A stretch of 64,000 nt of DNA from DASUBV01 sp963725175 (GCA_963725175.1 CAVRXH010000006.1:1488001-1552000), one strand, 5' to 3'; shown: positions 18,826 through 26,712, counted from the first letter of the stretch. A program made the numbers and translations. The notes: generated by a model from the sequence alone, not told the origin.

Positions 18826-20297
18826 GCCGCCTGCCCAGGGGCCAGCGCCACGGCGGGCATGGTCTCGGTGGCCGGTGAGGTAAGCGCGGTGACCATCGCG
18901 CGGATGTCGTCGTCGGACACGAACGCCGCCCGCACCCGCACCGGGTCCGGCGAGGTCTCCAGCCGCACGAAGGCCACCCCCGCACCGGTCACCGGGTCGG
19001 CCGATATCTGGTCGCATAGCGCGCCCCGGTCGCGTGCGCCGTCGCCGAGGACCAGGTCGGCTTGCGATGGCTCGTCGAGCCGCAGGGCGATCTTGTCGGG
19101 GAACAGGTTGCGGATGCCCAGGACCTCCTTCCTGGGGTCTTGCAGCGCCGCGACGACGCAGTAGCCGACCGCCCGGCCCTGCGTCGTGAGGGTGGCCAGG
19201 GCGGCGAGGGTGCGGTCTTTGAGCTTGCGGTCGGCCTGGTAGGCGGTCAGGAACGCGACCTCGTCCACCACGACCACCACGAACGGGTCCTTGACTGTGG
19301 CGGTGTGGTCGCGCTGTTTCCCGGCGAACCGGGCAGCGCGTGCCTGCATCGCCGCCACGTCTGCTTCCAGCAGGTCCGCGATAGGTTCCGGTCCGGCCGC
19401 GTAGCGGCCGAACCGCCCGAACAGCTCCCTCCCGAACGCCAGTTCCATCAGCTTCGGGTCACAGGCGTGCACTTCCGCGAGCCCGGCGTGCATGGCGGGG
19501 GACATGGCCCGGATCAGCCCCCACAGCCACGACCCCTTCCCCGCGCCGGTCGCCCCCGCGATCAGCAGGTGCGTCCCGGCGAGGCGGACGGTGTGCACGG
19601 TCCCGTCCTCCCGTACGCCGACGGGCAGGGCGCGCAGGTCGGGGACGGCGGGGACGGGCATGGCGGGGACCGGGACGGCGAGGGCGTCGCGGCGGACCAG
19701 TTCCAGGACGAGCTGGCCGGGCGGGGCGGTGCGGACCCGGCACGACAGGACCCCGAGCCCGTGCGCGACCCCCTCGGCTTCTGCCGCGAAGTCGGCCGGG
19801 GACTGGCCCGATACCAGCCGCACCGTCACGCGGTCGGCGTGCCGTCCGGCGCGGACCTTTCCCAGGACCGGGACTACCGGGGTGCCGCGCAGGACCGGCG
19901 CCAGGCCGGTGACGGTCATCACGGCGTGCCACCGGGACCGGTACCGCCACCACCGCCACCGGTCACGCACCGGCTGGGTCACCAGGCGGGCGAACGACGA
20001 CGGCCACGCCACCCGCAGCACGGTCAGCGCCACGGCGACGGCCGCCGCCAGGATCACGAGCGCGGGCCAGCCGCGCGCCGCCCACAGCCACCCGATACCA
20101 ACCACCGCCGCCGTGAGCAGCGGGTGGCGGATCAGGAACCATGCCGCCCGCAGGACCAGGCGGGCGAGCTGGACGAGCAGGATGACCGGGGCGGGGGTCC
20201 GGTACACCGGGGAACGCCACGCCACGGGGGCGAAGGGGTCGCTCTTGGCGACCTGGGCGAGCTGCTCGCCCGTCACCTGCACACGGCGAACACGCAT
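18822..20297 (-). CDS. traB: TraB/FtsK-SpoIIIE-type DNA translocase (conjugal transfer)
   Basis: This 491-residue protein has two or three membrane helices (about 45-95), then an FtsK-like ATPase with Walker A GATGAGKGSW (about residue 240) and Walker B FVVVVVDEVAFL (about 335). In AICEs one such TraB hexamer moves double-stranded DNA between mycelial cells, and here it is the only transfer gene. ATG 20297 has AGAGGTG at good spacing and is preferred over GTG 20309. A 13-bp perfect hairpin (20343-20374) lies just upstream. Confidence 0.9.
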   Translation of the reverse strand: MRVRRVQVTGEQLAQVAKSDPFAPVAWRSPVYRTPAPVILLVQLARLVLRAAWFLIRHPLLTAAVVGIGWLWAARGWPALVILAAAVAVALTVLRVAWPSSFARLVTQPVRDRWRWWRYRSRWHAVMTVTGLAPVLRGTPVVPVLGKVRAGRHADRVTVRLVSGQSPADFAAEAEGVAHGLGVLSCRVRTAPPGQLVLELVRRDALAVPVPAMPVPAVPDLRALPVGVREDGTVHTVRLAGTHLLIAGATGAGKGSWLWGLIRAMSPAMHAGLAEVHACDPKLMELAFGRELFGRFGRYAAGPEPIADLLEADVAAMQARAARFAGKQRDHTATVKDPFVVVVVDEVAFLTAYQADRKLKDRTLAALATLTTQGRAVGYCVVAALQDPRKEVLGIRNLFPDKIALRLDEPSQADLVLGDGARDRGALCDQISADPVTGAGVAFVRLETSPDPVRVRAAFVSDDDIRAMVTALTSPATETMPAVALAPGQAA

Positions 20298-20342
20298 TAC
20301 GATCAGCACCTCTCAGGGTTTGCGAAGATCCGGGGAGAACCA

Positions 20343-20374
20343 GGGGCGGCAGGAATGCCAGTTCCTGCCGCCCC
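20343..20374 (-). terminator. perfect 13-bp hairpin between AICE genes
   Basis: The arms GGGGCGGCAGGAA and TTCCTGCCGCCCC enclose a six-base loop between the end of the 20382 gene and traB. There is no T-run. It may end part of the pra transcript or set the ratio of the upstream genes to traB. Confidence 0.6.
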
Positions 20375-20381
20375 GCCCTGC

Positions 20382-20669
20382 CTATGCCGCCGCGTCCTGC
20401 CCGGACCCGGACTCGCTGGCGGCCTGGTGCTCGGCGTGCAGCCGCTCGCATTCGGAGGCGAACACCGCCGCCTGCGCCGCCAGCTCCCGCGCGAACGCCA
20501 CCCCGGCCTCGCCGGGCACGATCCGGTCCGCGAGGTTGACCGTCACCGAGCTGTTCCCGGCATTCACGGCCAGGATCGGCAGCTCACCCTCATAGGTCGA
20601 GCAGCGCACCTCCCAGTCCGTCCCGACATGCACCCACGCGGCCCCGAACGACCCTCCCGGACTGCTCAC
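20382..20669 (-). CDS. small AICE protein of unknown function
   Basis: This 95-residue protein starts at GTG 20669, which overlaps the stop of the pra-like gene. The first half is beta-like (WVHVGTDWEVRCSTYEGELPI, then VTVNLADRI). The second half is helical and acidic (AFARELAAQAAVFASECERL). I recognise no named family, but short genes between pra and traB are usual in pSAM2-type elements. The overlap points to coupled translation with the activator. Confidence 0.65.
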   Translation of the reverse strand: MSSPGGSFGAAWVHVGTDWEVRCSTYEGELPILAVNAGNSSVTVNLADRIVPGEAGVAFARELAAQAAVFASECERLHAEHQAASESGSGQDAAA

Positions 20670-21085
20670 GCCCCGCCCTCCTGCCCGCCGCTGCCCCGGC
20701 CGCCCCGGCCCGGCACCGGCACCCGCACCCCGGTGGCCTTCACCGAGAACGCCAGCCGCCCGGCCTGGCTCACGTACGGGGTCACCGTCAGCCCGGCCAG
20801 CTCCACAGGCACGAACGGCAGCCCGCCCGCCGGGGCAGGCAGCACCGGCTGGTCGCCCGCCGCGACCTTCACCCGCACCGTCTTGTCCCGCGCCGACGGG
20901 TCGGCGTCGATGATGTCGGCCTGCCACAGCGGCAGCCCCGACACCTTGTCCTTCGACTGCACGAACTGGCCGCGCGCCTTGCTCGCCTCGAAATCCCGCA
21001 CCGGCTCCCACTCCCCCGCCGTCGCGTACGCGCCCCTGGGGAACACCGCCGCGAACTCCACCGGGATCGGACCCTGCACCGACAT
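20666..21085 (-). CDS. pra: Pra-like activator of replication, integration and excision
   Basis: This 139-residue protein resembles the pSAM2 Pra family: IPVEFAAVFPRGAYATAGEW, FVQSKDKVSGLPLWQADIID, and GLPFVPVELAGLTVTPYV then LAFSVKATGVR. In pSAM2, Pra switches on the rep-xis-int genes and is itself held off by KorSA. ATG 21085 has GGAGG five bases upstream. A palindrome at 21118-21133 and a second at 21156-21171 lie just upstream and match the site before the GntR gene. Repression by the GntR protein is therefore the likely control. Confidence 0.82.
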   Translation of the reverse strand: MSVQGPIPVEFAAVFPRGAYATAGEWEPVRDFEASKARGQFVQSKDKVSGLPLWQADIIDADPSARDKTVRVKVAAGDQPVLPAPAGGLPFVPVELAGLTVTPYVSQAGRLAFSVKATGVRVPVPGRGGRGSGGQEGGA

Positions 21086-21117
21086 CCATCCTCCTGAAAG
21101 AAATTGTCTGCTTGATC

Positions 21118-21133
21118 ACTTGAGCAATCAAGT
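21118..21133. promoter_or_regulatory. KorSA-like operator O1 (upstream of pra)
   Basis: ACTTGAGCAATCAAGT is a perfect inverted repeat (six-base arms, four-base centre) ending 33 bp before the pra ATG. Two more ACTTG-N6-CAAGY sites occur at 21156 and 21954, each in the control region of an AICE gene. Confidence 0.65.
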
Positions 21134-21155
21134 TGAGACCAATGTAAGCCACCGA

Positions 21156-21171
21156 ACTTGGTTGGTCAAGC
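21156..21171. promoter_or_regulatory. KorSA-like operator O2
   Basis: ACTTGGTTGGTCAAGC repeats the O1 pattern with its centre 38 bp further upstream of pra. Together O1 and O2 could allow cooperative repressor binding. Confidence 0.55.
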
Positions 21172-21187
21172 TGTCAGGAGCGGTTGG

Positions 21188-21919
21188 CTAGCCGACCGGG
21201 TAGGCGTCTTCGAGCTCGTGCAGGTCGCCGGGCATCGCCACCTCGGCCGCGAGGACCGGGTTGCCTGCTGCGTCCCGCGCGCTCACGTAGAGGGCGAGCA
21301 CGGGAGCTGACCGGGTGATGCCCAGGGTCTTGGCCTCGCCGGGCGCGGCGTGCCGGGCGGTGACGGTCTCCACCACGTGATCGATGCGCACCCCGCCGGT
21401 CCTGGCCAGCAGGGGCCGGACCCCGCCGCGCAGCGGCTCCGGGCTGTCCAGGCCAGTGCCCGCAGCCAGCGCGGGGAGAAGCCACCAGGTGACGATCTCG
21501 GACGGCTCGCCTTCCCGGCGGTAGAGCAGCCTGCGGCAGGCCAGGTCGCTGCCGGGCGGGCAGCCGAGCATGGCGGCGATCCGCGCGGGCGCGGGGGCAG
21601 TGCCGGCGGCCAGCAGGTCGCCGTCCTCGCGGGACTCGTCCCGGTCCAGCTCTGCCTGGCCGCGACGCCCGGCGGTGACCCCGGCCAGGGCAGGGCGGCC
21701 CCTGACGAAGCTGCCCTTGCCCTGCTGGGTCTCGATCCAGCCTTCCTGCCGCAGCACCCGCAGCGCCCGGACCACCGTGGGCCGGGCAACCGCGAACTCC
21801 GCCGATAGCTGATGCTCGGAGGGCAGCAGCGACCCCGGCGGGTACTCCCCGCCTTCCATCCGCCGCTGCAACTCCGAGATGAGCTGCGCGTACTTCGGCG
21901 GCGTGTACTCAAAGGCCAT
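21188..21919 (-). CDS. korSA: GntR-family (HutC/UTRA type) repressor, KorSA-like
   Basis: This 243-residue protein has an N-terminal winged HTH of the GntR type (about 8-75: YAQLISELQRRMEGGEYPPG, LPSEHQLSAEFAVARPTVVR, ALRVLRQEGWIETQQGKGSF). A UTRA ligand-sensing domain (about 95-240) follows. In pSAM2, KorSA is the GntR protein that keeps pra silent while the element is integrated. Its place next to pra and the matching palindromes before both genes support the same role and autoregulation. Whether it senses a ligand is unknown. Confidence 0.85.
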   Translation of the reverse strand: MAFEYTPPKYAQLISELQRRMEGGEYPPGSLLPSEHQLSAEFAVARPTVVRALRVLRQEGWIETQQGKGSFVRGRPALAGVTAGRRGQAELDRDESREDGDLLAAGTAPAPARIAAMLGCPPGSDLACRRLLYRREGEPSEIVTWWLLPALAAGTGLDSPEPLRGGVRPLLARTGGVRIDHVVETVTARHAAPGEAKTLGITRSAPVLALYVSARDAAGNPVLAAEVAMPGDLHELEDAYPVG

Positions 21920-21953
21920 GCCATCGCCTCACCGTCAGCCACGTCACATGGCT

Positions 21954-21969
21954 ACTTGCCTGCCCAAGC
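21954..21969. promoter_or_regulatory. KorSA-like operator O3 (upstream of the GntR gene)
   Basis: ACTTGCCTGCCCAAGC lies 35 bp upstream of the repressor start, nearly the same distance as O1 from pra. It shares the ACTTG-N6-CAAGY pattern. Autoregulation is inferred. Confidence 0.5.
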
Positions 21970-22028
21970 AGCCTAACGGCCAGGCAGCCATGATGTCACG
22001 CACACGGAGCGGGAAGGCCGGGTCAGCG

Positions 22029-22301
22029 TCACCCGGCCAGTGCCACGCTGGCGGCAGTGGCAGGAGCGGCTGGAGCCGGGCGCGGGCGCTGCGGTGCAGC
22101 CGCCAGCGTCTGCCGGTAACTGGCGACCAGCTGCACGTCGCAGGCGTGGTCGTCGCACTTCCCGCCGGCGTCCTCGCAGTCCAGGCACGGGATAGCCGCC
22201 CTAGCCATCCGGAACGCGATCGCGTCCTCCAGCGCCTGGAGGATCTGGAACCTGCCCCTCGGCCCGGTGCCCAGGGGCCAGTTCTGGTCACGGTCACTCA
22301 T
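22029..22301 (-). CDS. small Cys-containing AICE protein
   Basis: This 90-residue protein starts at ATG 22301, overlapping the previous stop. A helical segment (RFQILQALEDAIAFRMARAA) is followed by CLDCEDAGGKCDDHACD, a possible zinc site, then YRQTL and an Ala/Pro tail. Proteins of this size and pattern are common near the regulator genes of AICEs. Their function is unknown to me. It is probably co-transcribed with the 22298 gene, away from the XRE-TPR gene. Confidence 0.65.
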   Translation of the reverse strand: MSDRDQNWPLGTGPRGRFQILQALEDAIAFRMARAAIPCLDCEDAGGKCDDHACDVQLVASYRQTLAAAPQRPRPAPAAPATAASVALAG

Positions 22302-22480
22302 CTCTCGTCCGTCCTCTCGCGTCGCCCGGAACCGTCGCACTCCGCGCACGTCACCCGCGCCGGGTGCGCGGCCCCGCGCGCCAGCGTGCCAACTGCCAGC
22401 GCCCGGCGGGACCGGCGGAACTTCCAGCCGCGTCCCCGGCACGCCGGGCACCTGCCCGGATCAGCCTCGCGTCGTGTCAT
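22298..22480 (-). CDS. small zinc-finger protein, DnaJ-like CxxCxGxG motif
   Basis: This 60-residue protein has CPACRGRGWKF and CAECDGSGRR, two CxxCxGxG-type half-sites about 30 residues apart, as in the zinc centre of DnaJ. It is basic between them. ATG 22480 is the first start that leaves the motif intact. Its stop overlaps the next ATG (ATGA), so the two small genes form a unit. Such small Zn proteins are frequent in AICEs; the role is unknown. Confidence 0.65.
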   Translation of the reverse strand: MTRREADPGRCPACRGRGWKFRRSRRALAVGTLARGAAHPARVTCAECDGSGRRERTDER

Positions 22481-22529
22481 GGCCCCCACGATCAGGCAGC
22501 AGCCCCGCCCAGCCCATCCCACCCTGAGT

Positions 22530-22542
22530 TACCACGTTGGTA
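22530..22542. promoter_or_regulatory. inverted repeat between divergent AICE genes
   Basis: TACCACGTTGGTA (five-base arms, three-base centre) sits in the 109-bp gap between the small Zn-protein gene and the XRE-TPR gene. It is a candidate operator for the XRE protein, but it is short and occurs once. Confidence 0.3.
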
Positions 22543-22589
22543 TGAAGCGATAACCTTGCCGGGGAACAGCGAGCCAGGGCGGGGCAGCG

Positions 22590-23813
22590 ATGCGGGACAG
22601 CGCTTTCGATCCACCGGCATTACCAGCCGAGTTCTGGGCACGCCCCGACGTCCGCCGGGCACTATCCGGCCAGGACATCGGCGCGCTGTTCACGCTGATC
22701 TGCGAGCCCCGCCCAGGGCAGCAGCGGATCAGCCAGACCCGGATCTGCACCGCCACCGGCCTGTCCCAGAACCGGGTCAGCCTGATCAGCCGCGGACTCC
22801 AGGACGTGACCAGCCTGAGCCTGCTGACCAGGATCGCCGACGGCCTGGACATGCCCGACCACGCCCGCCTGTCCCTGGGCATCGCACCCCGCCAGCCCGC
22901 GCCTCCCGCCCGCGCCGTGCCGTCCACCGAGGCCGAGCGGGCCGCCGAGCTAGCCCGCCGCATCACCCGCGCCCGCTACCTCGACGCCACCGTGATCCAT
23001 GCTCTCCAGTCCGAGACCGACGCGATCCGCCTGCTCGACCGGCGCCTCGGAGCCCCCGCCGTCACCATCAAGCTCGACGCCCACATCACCCAGCTACGCG
23101 GCAGCCTCCGCCACACCCTCACCCCCGGCCGCCGCCAGGAACTCGCCCTGGTCCTCGCAGACGCCGCCGCGCTCGCCGGATGGCAAGCCATCGACACCGG
23201 CCGCCTGAACGCCGCCTGGGGTCACTTCGAGACCGCCACCGCCGCCGCCCGCGAAGCACAGAACCCCGCCCTGCTCGCCTTCGCCGCCGGGGAGCAGGCA
23301 TACGTCCTGCTCGACCTCGGCCAGCCCGGTGAAGCGCTCCACAAAGTCCGCGCCGCCCGCGACGAGGCAGGCTCCGCCATCCCCGGTCAGCTCCGCTGCT
23401 GGCTGCACGCCGCCGAGGCTGAGATGGCCGCCGCCGCCCGCCAGCACGACACCTGCCATGCCGCCCTCGACCAGGCCGCCCGCCACCTCAGCCAGCCCGC
23501 CGCCGATGACCTGCCCTACCTCGCCCTCAACGACGCCCACCTCGCCCGCTGGCGCGGCAACTGCCTGATCCACCTCGGCGACACCACCAATATCAGCGAC
23601 CTCACCGCCGCGCTCACCGGCATGGACCCCGCGTTCACCCGCGCCGAAGCAGGACTGCGCTGCGACCTCGCCGCCGCCTGCCACGCCACCGGGGACAACG
23701 ACCAGGCCCGCCAGCACCTCACCCGCGCCGCCGAGCTAGCCCAGCTCACCGGATCAGCGCGCCAGCACCGCCGCATCACCGACCTGAAACACAAGATCGG
23801 CCAGGCCGCCTAG
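22590..23813 (+). CDS. XRE-family regulator with TPR-like helical domain
   Basis: This 407-residue protein has an N-terminal HTH (about 45-95: RISQTRICTATGLSQNRVSL then DVTSLSLLTRIADGLDMP). A long Ala-rich array of helix pairs (about 115-400) follows, typical of TPR-type peptide-sensing regulators. This architecture is a regular member of pSAM2-like elements and of many Streptomyces loci. It may respond to a signal peptide or to a partner protein and affect transfer genes. It diverges from the two small Zn-protein genes and converges with the Nudix gene (2-bp gap). Confidence 0.8.
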   Translation: MRDSAFDPPALPAEFWARPDVRRALSGQDIGALFTLICEPRPGQQRISQTRICTATGLSQNRVSLISRGLQDVTSLSLLTRIADGLDMPDHARLSLGIAPRQPAPPARAVPSTEAERAAELARRITRARYLDATVIHALQSETDAIRLLDRRLGAPAVTIKLDAHITQLRGSLRHTLTPGRRQELALVLADAAALAGWQAIDTGRLNAAWGHFETATAAAREAQNPALLAFAAGEQAYVLLDLGQPGEALHKVRAARDEAGSAIPGQLRCWLHAAEAEMAAAARQHDTCHAALDQAARHLSQPAADDLPYLALNDAHLARWRGNCLIHLGDTTNISDLTAALTGMDPAFTRAEAGLRCDLAAACHATGDNDQARQHLTRAAELAQLTGSARQHRRITDLKHKIGQAA

Positions 23814-23815
23814 CG

Positions 23816-24370
23816 TCAGTCCCTGCGTGCCAGCAGGCCCAGCAGGCCGATCAGCACCCCCGAGTTCCAGATCTCACCCCGCGCGATCAGCTCCGGAACC
23901 GACGACAGCGCCACCCACTCGACCCGGTCCGCCTCGCTCACCTCCACCGGCTCCCCGACCCGCACCGGGTCACGGCCGATGAACACCGCATGCTCGGAGT
24001 CCACCATCCCGACCATCGGCTGGAACGTCACCAGGTGCTCCACCCGCCCCGCCCGGTAACCCGTCTCCTCCTCCAGCTCCCGGACCGCCGCCTGCTCGGG
24101 CTCCTCGCCCTCATCGATCAGCCCGCCCGGCAGCTCCCACCCCCACCGGTCCTGCACGAACCGATGCCGCCACATCAGCAGCACCCGGTCCCGCTCATCC
24201 ACCAGCACCATCACCGCAGCACGCGGCAGCCGGACCACGTGATGCCAGAACCGCTCCCCGCCCGGCACCTCCACATCCACCTGGCCCAGCCAGACCCACT
24301 CACTGTCATAGATCGTCCGCTCACCGAACGTCCGCCACCGGCTCCGCCCGCCATTACCGTCATCGGCCAC
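23816..24370 (-). CDS. Nudix hydrolase, Pif-like
   Basis: This 184-residue protein carries a complete Nudix box (G-x5-E-x7-REUxEExGU): GLIDEGEEPEQAAV then RELEEETGYRAG, about residues 84-106. Nudix enzymes cleave nucleoside diphosphates linked to another group. In pSAM2 the immunity protein Pif, which blocks transfer into a cell that already holds the element, also has a Nudix motif. The place in this AICE makes that role plausible. A plain ADP-sugar pyrophosphatase activity is the alternative. Confidence 0.8.
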   Translation of the reverse strand: MADDGNGGRSRWRTFGERTIYDSEWVWLGQVDVEVPGGERFWHHVVRLPRAAVMVLVDERDRVLLMWRHRFVQDRWGWELPGGLIDEGEEPEQAAVRELEEETGYRAGRVEHLVTFQPMVGMVDSEHAVFIGRDPVRVGEPVEVSEADRVEWVALSSVPELIARGEIWNSGVLIGLLGLLARRD

Positions 24371-24565
24371 CCCACGACGCTAATACCTCCCCCGCCCCCG
24401 GCAAGACACCCCGCCAGGAAAGCAATCCGAGCGTCATTCACACGCAGAGCTATCCATAGCAATACAAGCAACCAGACTTCCAGAGCTGCCAGCGAGGACC
24501 ATCCCGCTAAGGCCGCCCGGCCCCGGTGGACTGGAGCGTCAAGCATCTGCCGAGACAGGACAGCT

Positions 24566-24687
24566 CGGCTCAGCGCTGGTACAGCGCTGCTCTGCCGAAT
24601 TGAGCCGTACTAGATCAAGGCGGCGGACCACCGCCGCGCCCGATCCCGCTTGCACCGGGCTGCGGCCCTCCGGGCCGACCCGGTGCA
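24566..24687. other. three consecutive strong hairpins in the AICE right part
   Basis: The gap 24371-24773 has no gene but holds three stems. (a) CGGCTCA 24566 pairs with TGAGCCG 24601, enclosing CAGCGCTG-GTA-CAGCGCTG. (b) GCGGCGG-ACCA-CCGCCGC lies at 24620-24637. (c) TGCACCGGG 24651 pairs with CCCGGTGCA 24679, with inner GGCCC-TCC-GGGCC. They follow the PIN gene. They could be a terminator, a structured RNA, or a lagging-strand origin of the rolling-circle element. Confidence 0.5.
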
Positions 24688-24773
24688 GCGCGTCCGGCCA
24701 GCGATACCGTTTCCTGCGCGCCGAAGCTGACTCACTCGTCACGGTACATTTTGAGAAGCACGGCGACACGTCG

Positions 24774-26312
24774 CTAAGATCCCTCTTCGTCGAGCCTTTC
24801 GTCGAGCCTTTCGTCGAGCCTTTCGTCGAGCCTTTCGTCGAGCCCTTCGTCGAGCCCTTCGTCAAGCCCTTCGTCGAGCCTTTCGTCGAGCCCTTCGTCG
24901 TTCGACTGAGGGAGTCCTTTCAGATAGTCGGAAGCGGCCAGGCCCTGCGGGTACAGCGTAGGTGCGATGCCTTTCAGGTAGTCCGCTGGCCAGTTCGCCA
25001 GGATGCCTGCGGCACCCGCCAGGTAATCCGCTGGCAAGTTCGCCGCGATGCCCGTGAAGCCCTTCAGGTAGTCCGCTGGCCAGTTCGCCAGGATGCCCGT
25101 GGCACCCGCCAGGTAATCCGCTGGCAAGTTCGCCGCGATGCCCGTGAAGCCCTTCAGGTAGTCCGCTGGCCAGTTCGCCAGGATGCCCGTGGCACCCGCC
25201 AGGTAATCCGCATTAATCTTCGCCGCGTCAAGGGCATTGCTGGCACGAGCAGCCATGGCTCTGAGTTCGTCTCGCATTGCGCGACCAGGGTCGCCCGGAA
25301 GCGCTTCGATCTCATCAAGTTCCACGTACTGCGCCCTGAGGTGCTTATCAAGGTTCGCCGTCCCTCGAAGTACTAGCGGCTTAGAAATAGGTGTTGATGA
25401 TTCGCCGCCCGTCGGCATGTCAATCTCAATTACCGCATCTACCTCCAATTCGAAATGTCCAAACAAGAGGTCATCGGATATCGGTCCGGTTACCTCTAGT
25501 TTGGTCGCGCGACCGTTACTCATGGCAGTCAGGCGACCGCTGGAGGCCTCCAGGGGAAGTCCGCACTTGTAAGTGTCGACGGCCGAGCCATGCAGAATTG
25601 GAAATAGATTGGCGGTCACGTATGTCAAGATTGACGCTAGTTGCAGATTGTCCGCAACCGCCTGCACATCGCTGCTGGAGTCAGCCATTCGTTCAGCAGC
25701 GATACTCATAACAAGATCTCGAACGCCACGATGCAAAGAGACTCGATCAGACGCCGCAATCTCTTGCAATTCCTGAACAAGGTCCGGATGCAGGCGGAGA
25801 ACGGGACTGTCGAGCGCCGCGAAATCCGAATCTCCGCTGACCAAAATAATACGCTGCTTCCGATTCCGCTTCACGATCTTTAGCAAGGCAAGCCAATTTA
25901 GGGTATCCCGATAGCCGTCGCCTTTGTTATCGCACGGCCTCTTGCGACTGACGGCGCGTTCTACAACCTGCATGTGTGGAATACCGGTAATTTTAACGAT
26001 CTCGACTCCACAGCTCTCCAGAGTCTTTCGAAGTCGTTCCGGATATGTGCGAGCCGATTCGTTCAATGTTTCCAGCGGATCCTTAAGGAAGTCGTCAAAT
26101 CCGAGCCTTCCCAAAGTCCCGAATGCCTTGAGCAGGTCCTGCCGCGAACCGCGAATCGTACGCTGATAATTAGCGACTGATTCGGCAAATACTACCTCGG
26201 TAGTCTGAATACGCATATCCCAATGCTGAGCCGCATGCACGAGCGCGCGCCATGCTACTCCCGTGCATTCGGAATCGCCACTAAATACAGTCGAGTCCAG
26301 AAACACTATCAT
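24774..26312 (-). CDS. PIN-domain protein (DUF4935-like) with C-terminal repeat array
   Basis: This is a 512-residue cargo protein. Residues 1-170 look like a PIN ribonuclease fold: the first Asp in IVFLDSTVF, Glu in VVFAESVANY, KGDGYRDTLNWLALL, and the last acidic pair in ILVSGDSDFAALD. PIN domains cut RNA with Mg2+. A middle domain (about 230-360) of unknown type follows. Next come six or seven copies of a 15-residue unit (PADYLAGATGILANW / PADYLKGFTGIAANL) and finally an LDEG/LDER tetrapeptide array. ATG 26312 has GGAG seven bases upstream. GC is lower than in the AICE backbone, which suggests separate origin. An antiphage or toxin role is a guess. Confidence 0.65.
   Translation of the reverse strand: MIVFLDSTVFSGDSECTGVAWRALVHAAQHWDMRIQTTEVVFAESVANYQRTIRGSRQDLLKAFGTLGRLGFDDFLKDPLETLNESARTYPERLRKTLESCGVEIVKITGIPHMQVVERAVSRKRPCDNKGDGYRDTLNWLALLKIVKRNRKQRIILVSGDSDFAALDSPVLRLHPDLVQELQEIAASDRVSLHRGVRDLVMSIAAERMADSSSDVQAVADNLQLASILTYVTANLFPILHGSAVDTYKCGLPLEASSGRLTAMSNGRATKLEVTGPISDDLLFGHFELEVDAVIEIDMPTGGESSTPISKPLVLRGTANLDKHLRAQYVELDEIEALPGDPGRAMRDELRAMAARASNALDAAKINADYLAGATGILANWPADYLKGFTGIAANLPADYLAGATGILANWPADYLKGFTGIAANLPADYLAGAAGILANWPADYLKGIAPTLYPQGLAASDYLKGLPQSNDEGLDERLDEGLDEGLDEGLDERLDERLDERLDERLDEEGS
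24786..24900 (-). repeat. 12-bp tandem repeat (LDEG/LDER codons)
   Basis: About ten head-to-tail copies of TTCGTCGAGCCT (with TTCGTCGAGCCC variants) encode the acidic C-terminal tetrapeptide array of the PIN protein. The copies lack spacers, so this is not a CRISPR. Copy number is likely to vary by slippage. Confidence 0.85.
24973..25215 (-). repeat. 90-bp (2 x 45-bp) tandem repeat in the PIN gene
   Basis: The block starting TTCAGGTAGTCCGCTGG recurs at 24973, 25063 and 25153, a 90-bp period made of two related 45-bp units. The copies are nearly identical in DNA, which implies recent expansion. They encode the alternating PADYLAG and PADYLKG units. Confidence 0.88.
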
Positions 26313-26315
26313 CAA

Positions 26316-26712
26316 ATCTCCAGAATTACACGGCAGGGAGAAGAATTAATACGGAATGGCGAGACATTAATGCTGATTGGAAACCTGCGTCGCTCGCTAC
26401 ATCAACTAGGAAGCTGGGATTATAAGCTTCCGCCGCCTCGCATAGGTGACGCTACCACGGCATGGCGCGATACTGGTGCCTAAAGCGATCCGTGGCTCAG
26501 CAATCTCGGGTCGACACAAGTCCAGCGACGGGGCTATGGACGTCTCGGCAGAGCGCTCCACCCCGTGACCGCGCCCGGCATGGCCGATCGGACGTAATCA
26601 GCGACCCATCACGGTCGCGGACGGGCACGTCGCATCGCCTCTGGTCTGCAACGATCCATCCCAGGTCGGCACGGTCCCCCGCTGGGCAGGATCGATCCCA
26701 GGTAGCATGAAG
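26316..26712. other. intergenic region without a recognised gene
   Basis: This roughly 400-bp stretch upstream of the PIN gene falls in GC near its left end and holds no convincing reading frame. It must contain the PIN promoter (minus strand). I see one weak stem (GAAGCT at 26410 with AGCTTC) and no other clear signal. Confidence 0.5.

Noticed and set aside
19062..21191. 709-codon plus-strand frame opposite traB and pra
   Set aside because: It crosses several real minus-strand genes and two intergenic signals and lacks any domain.
24786..25215. Repeat blocks considered as CRISPR
   Set aside because: The repeats are head-to-tail without spacers and keep a reading frame.
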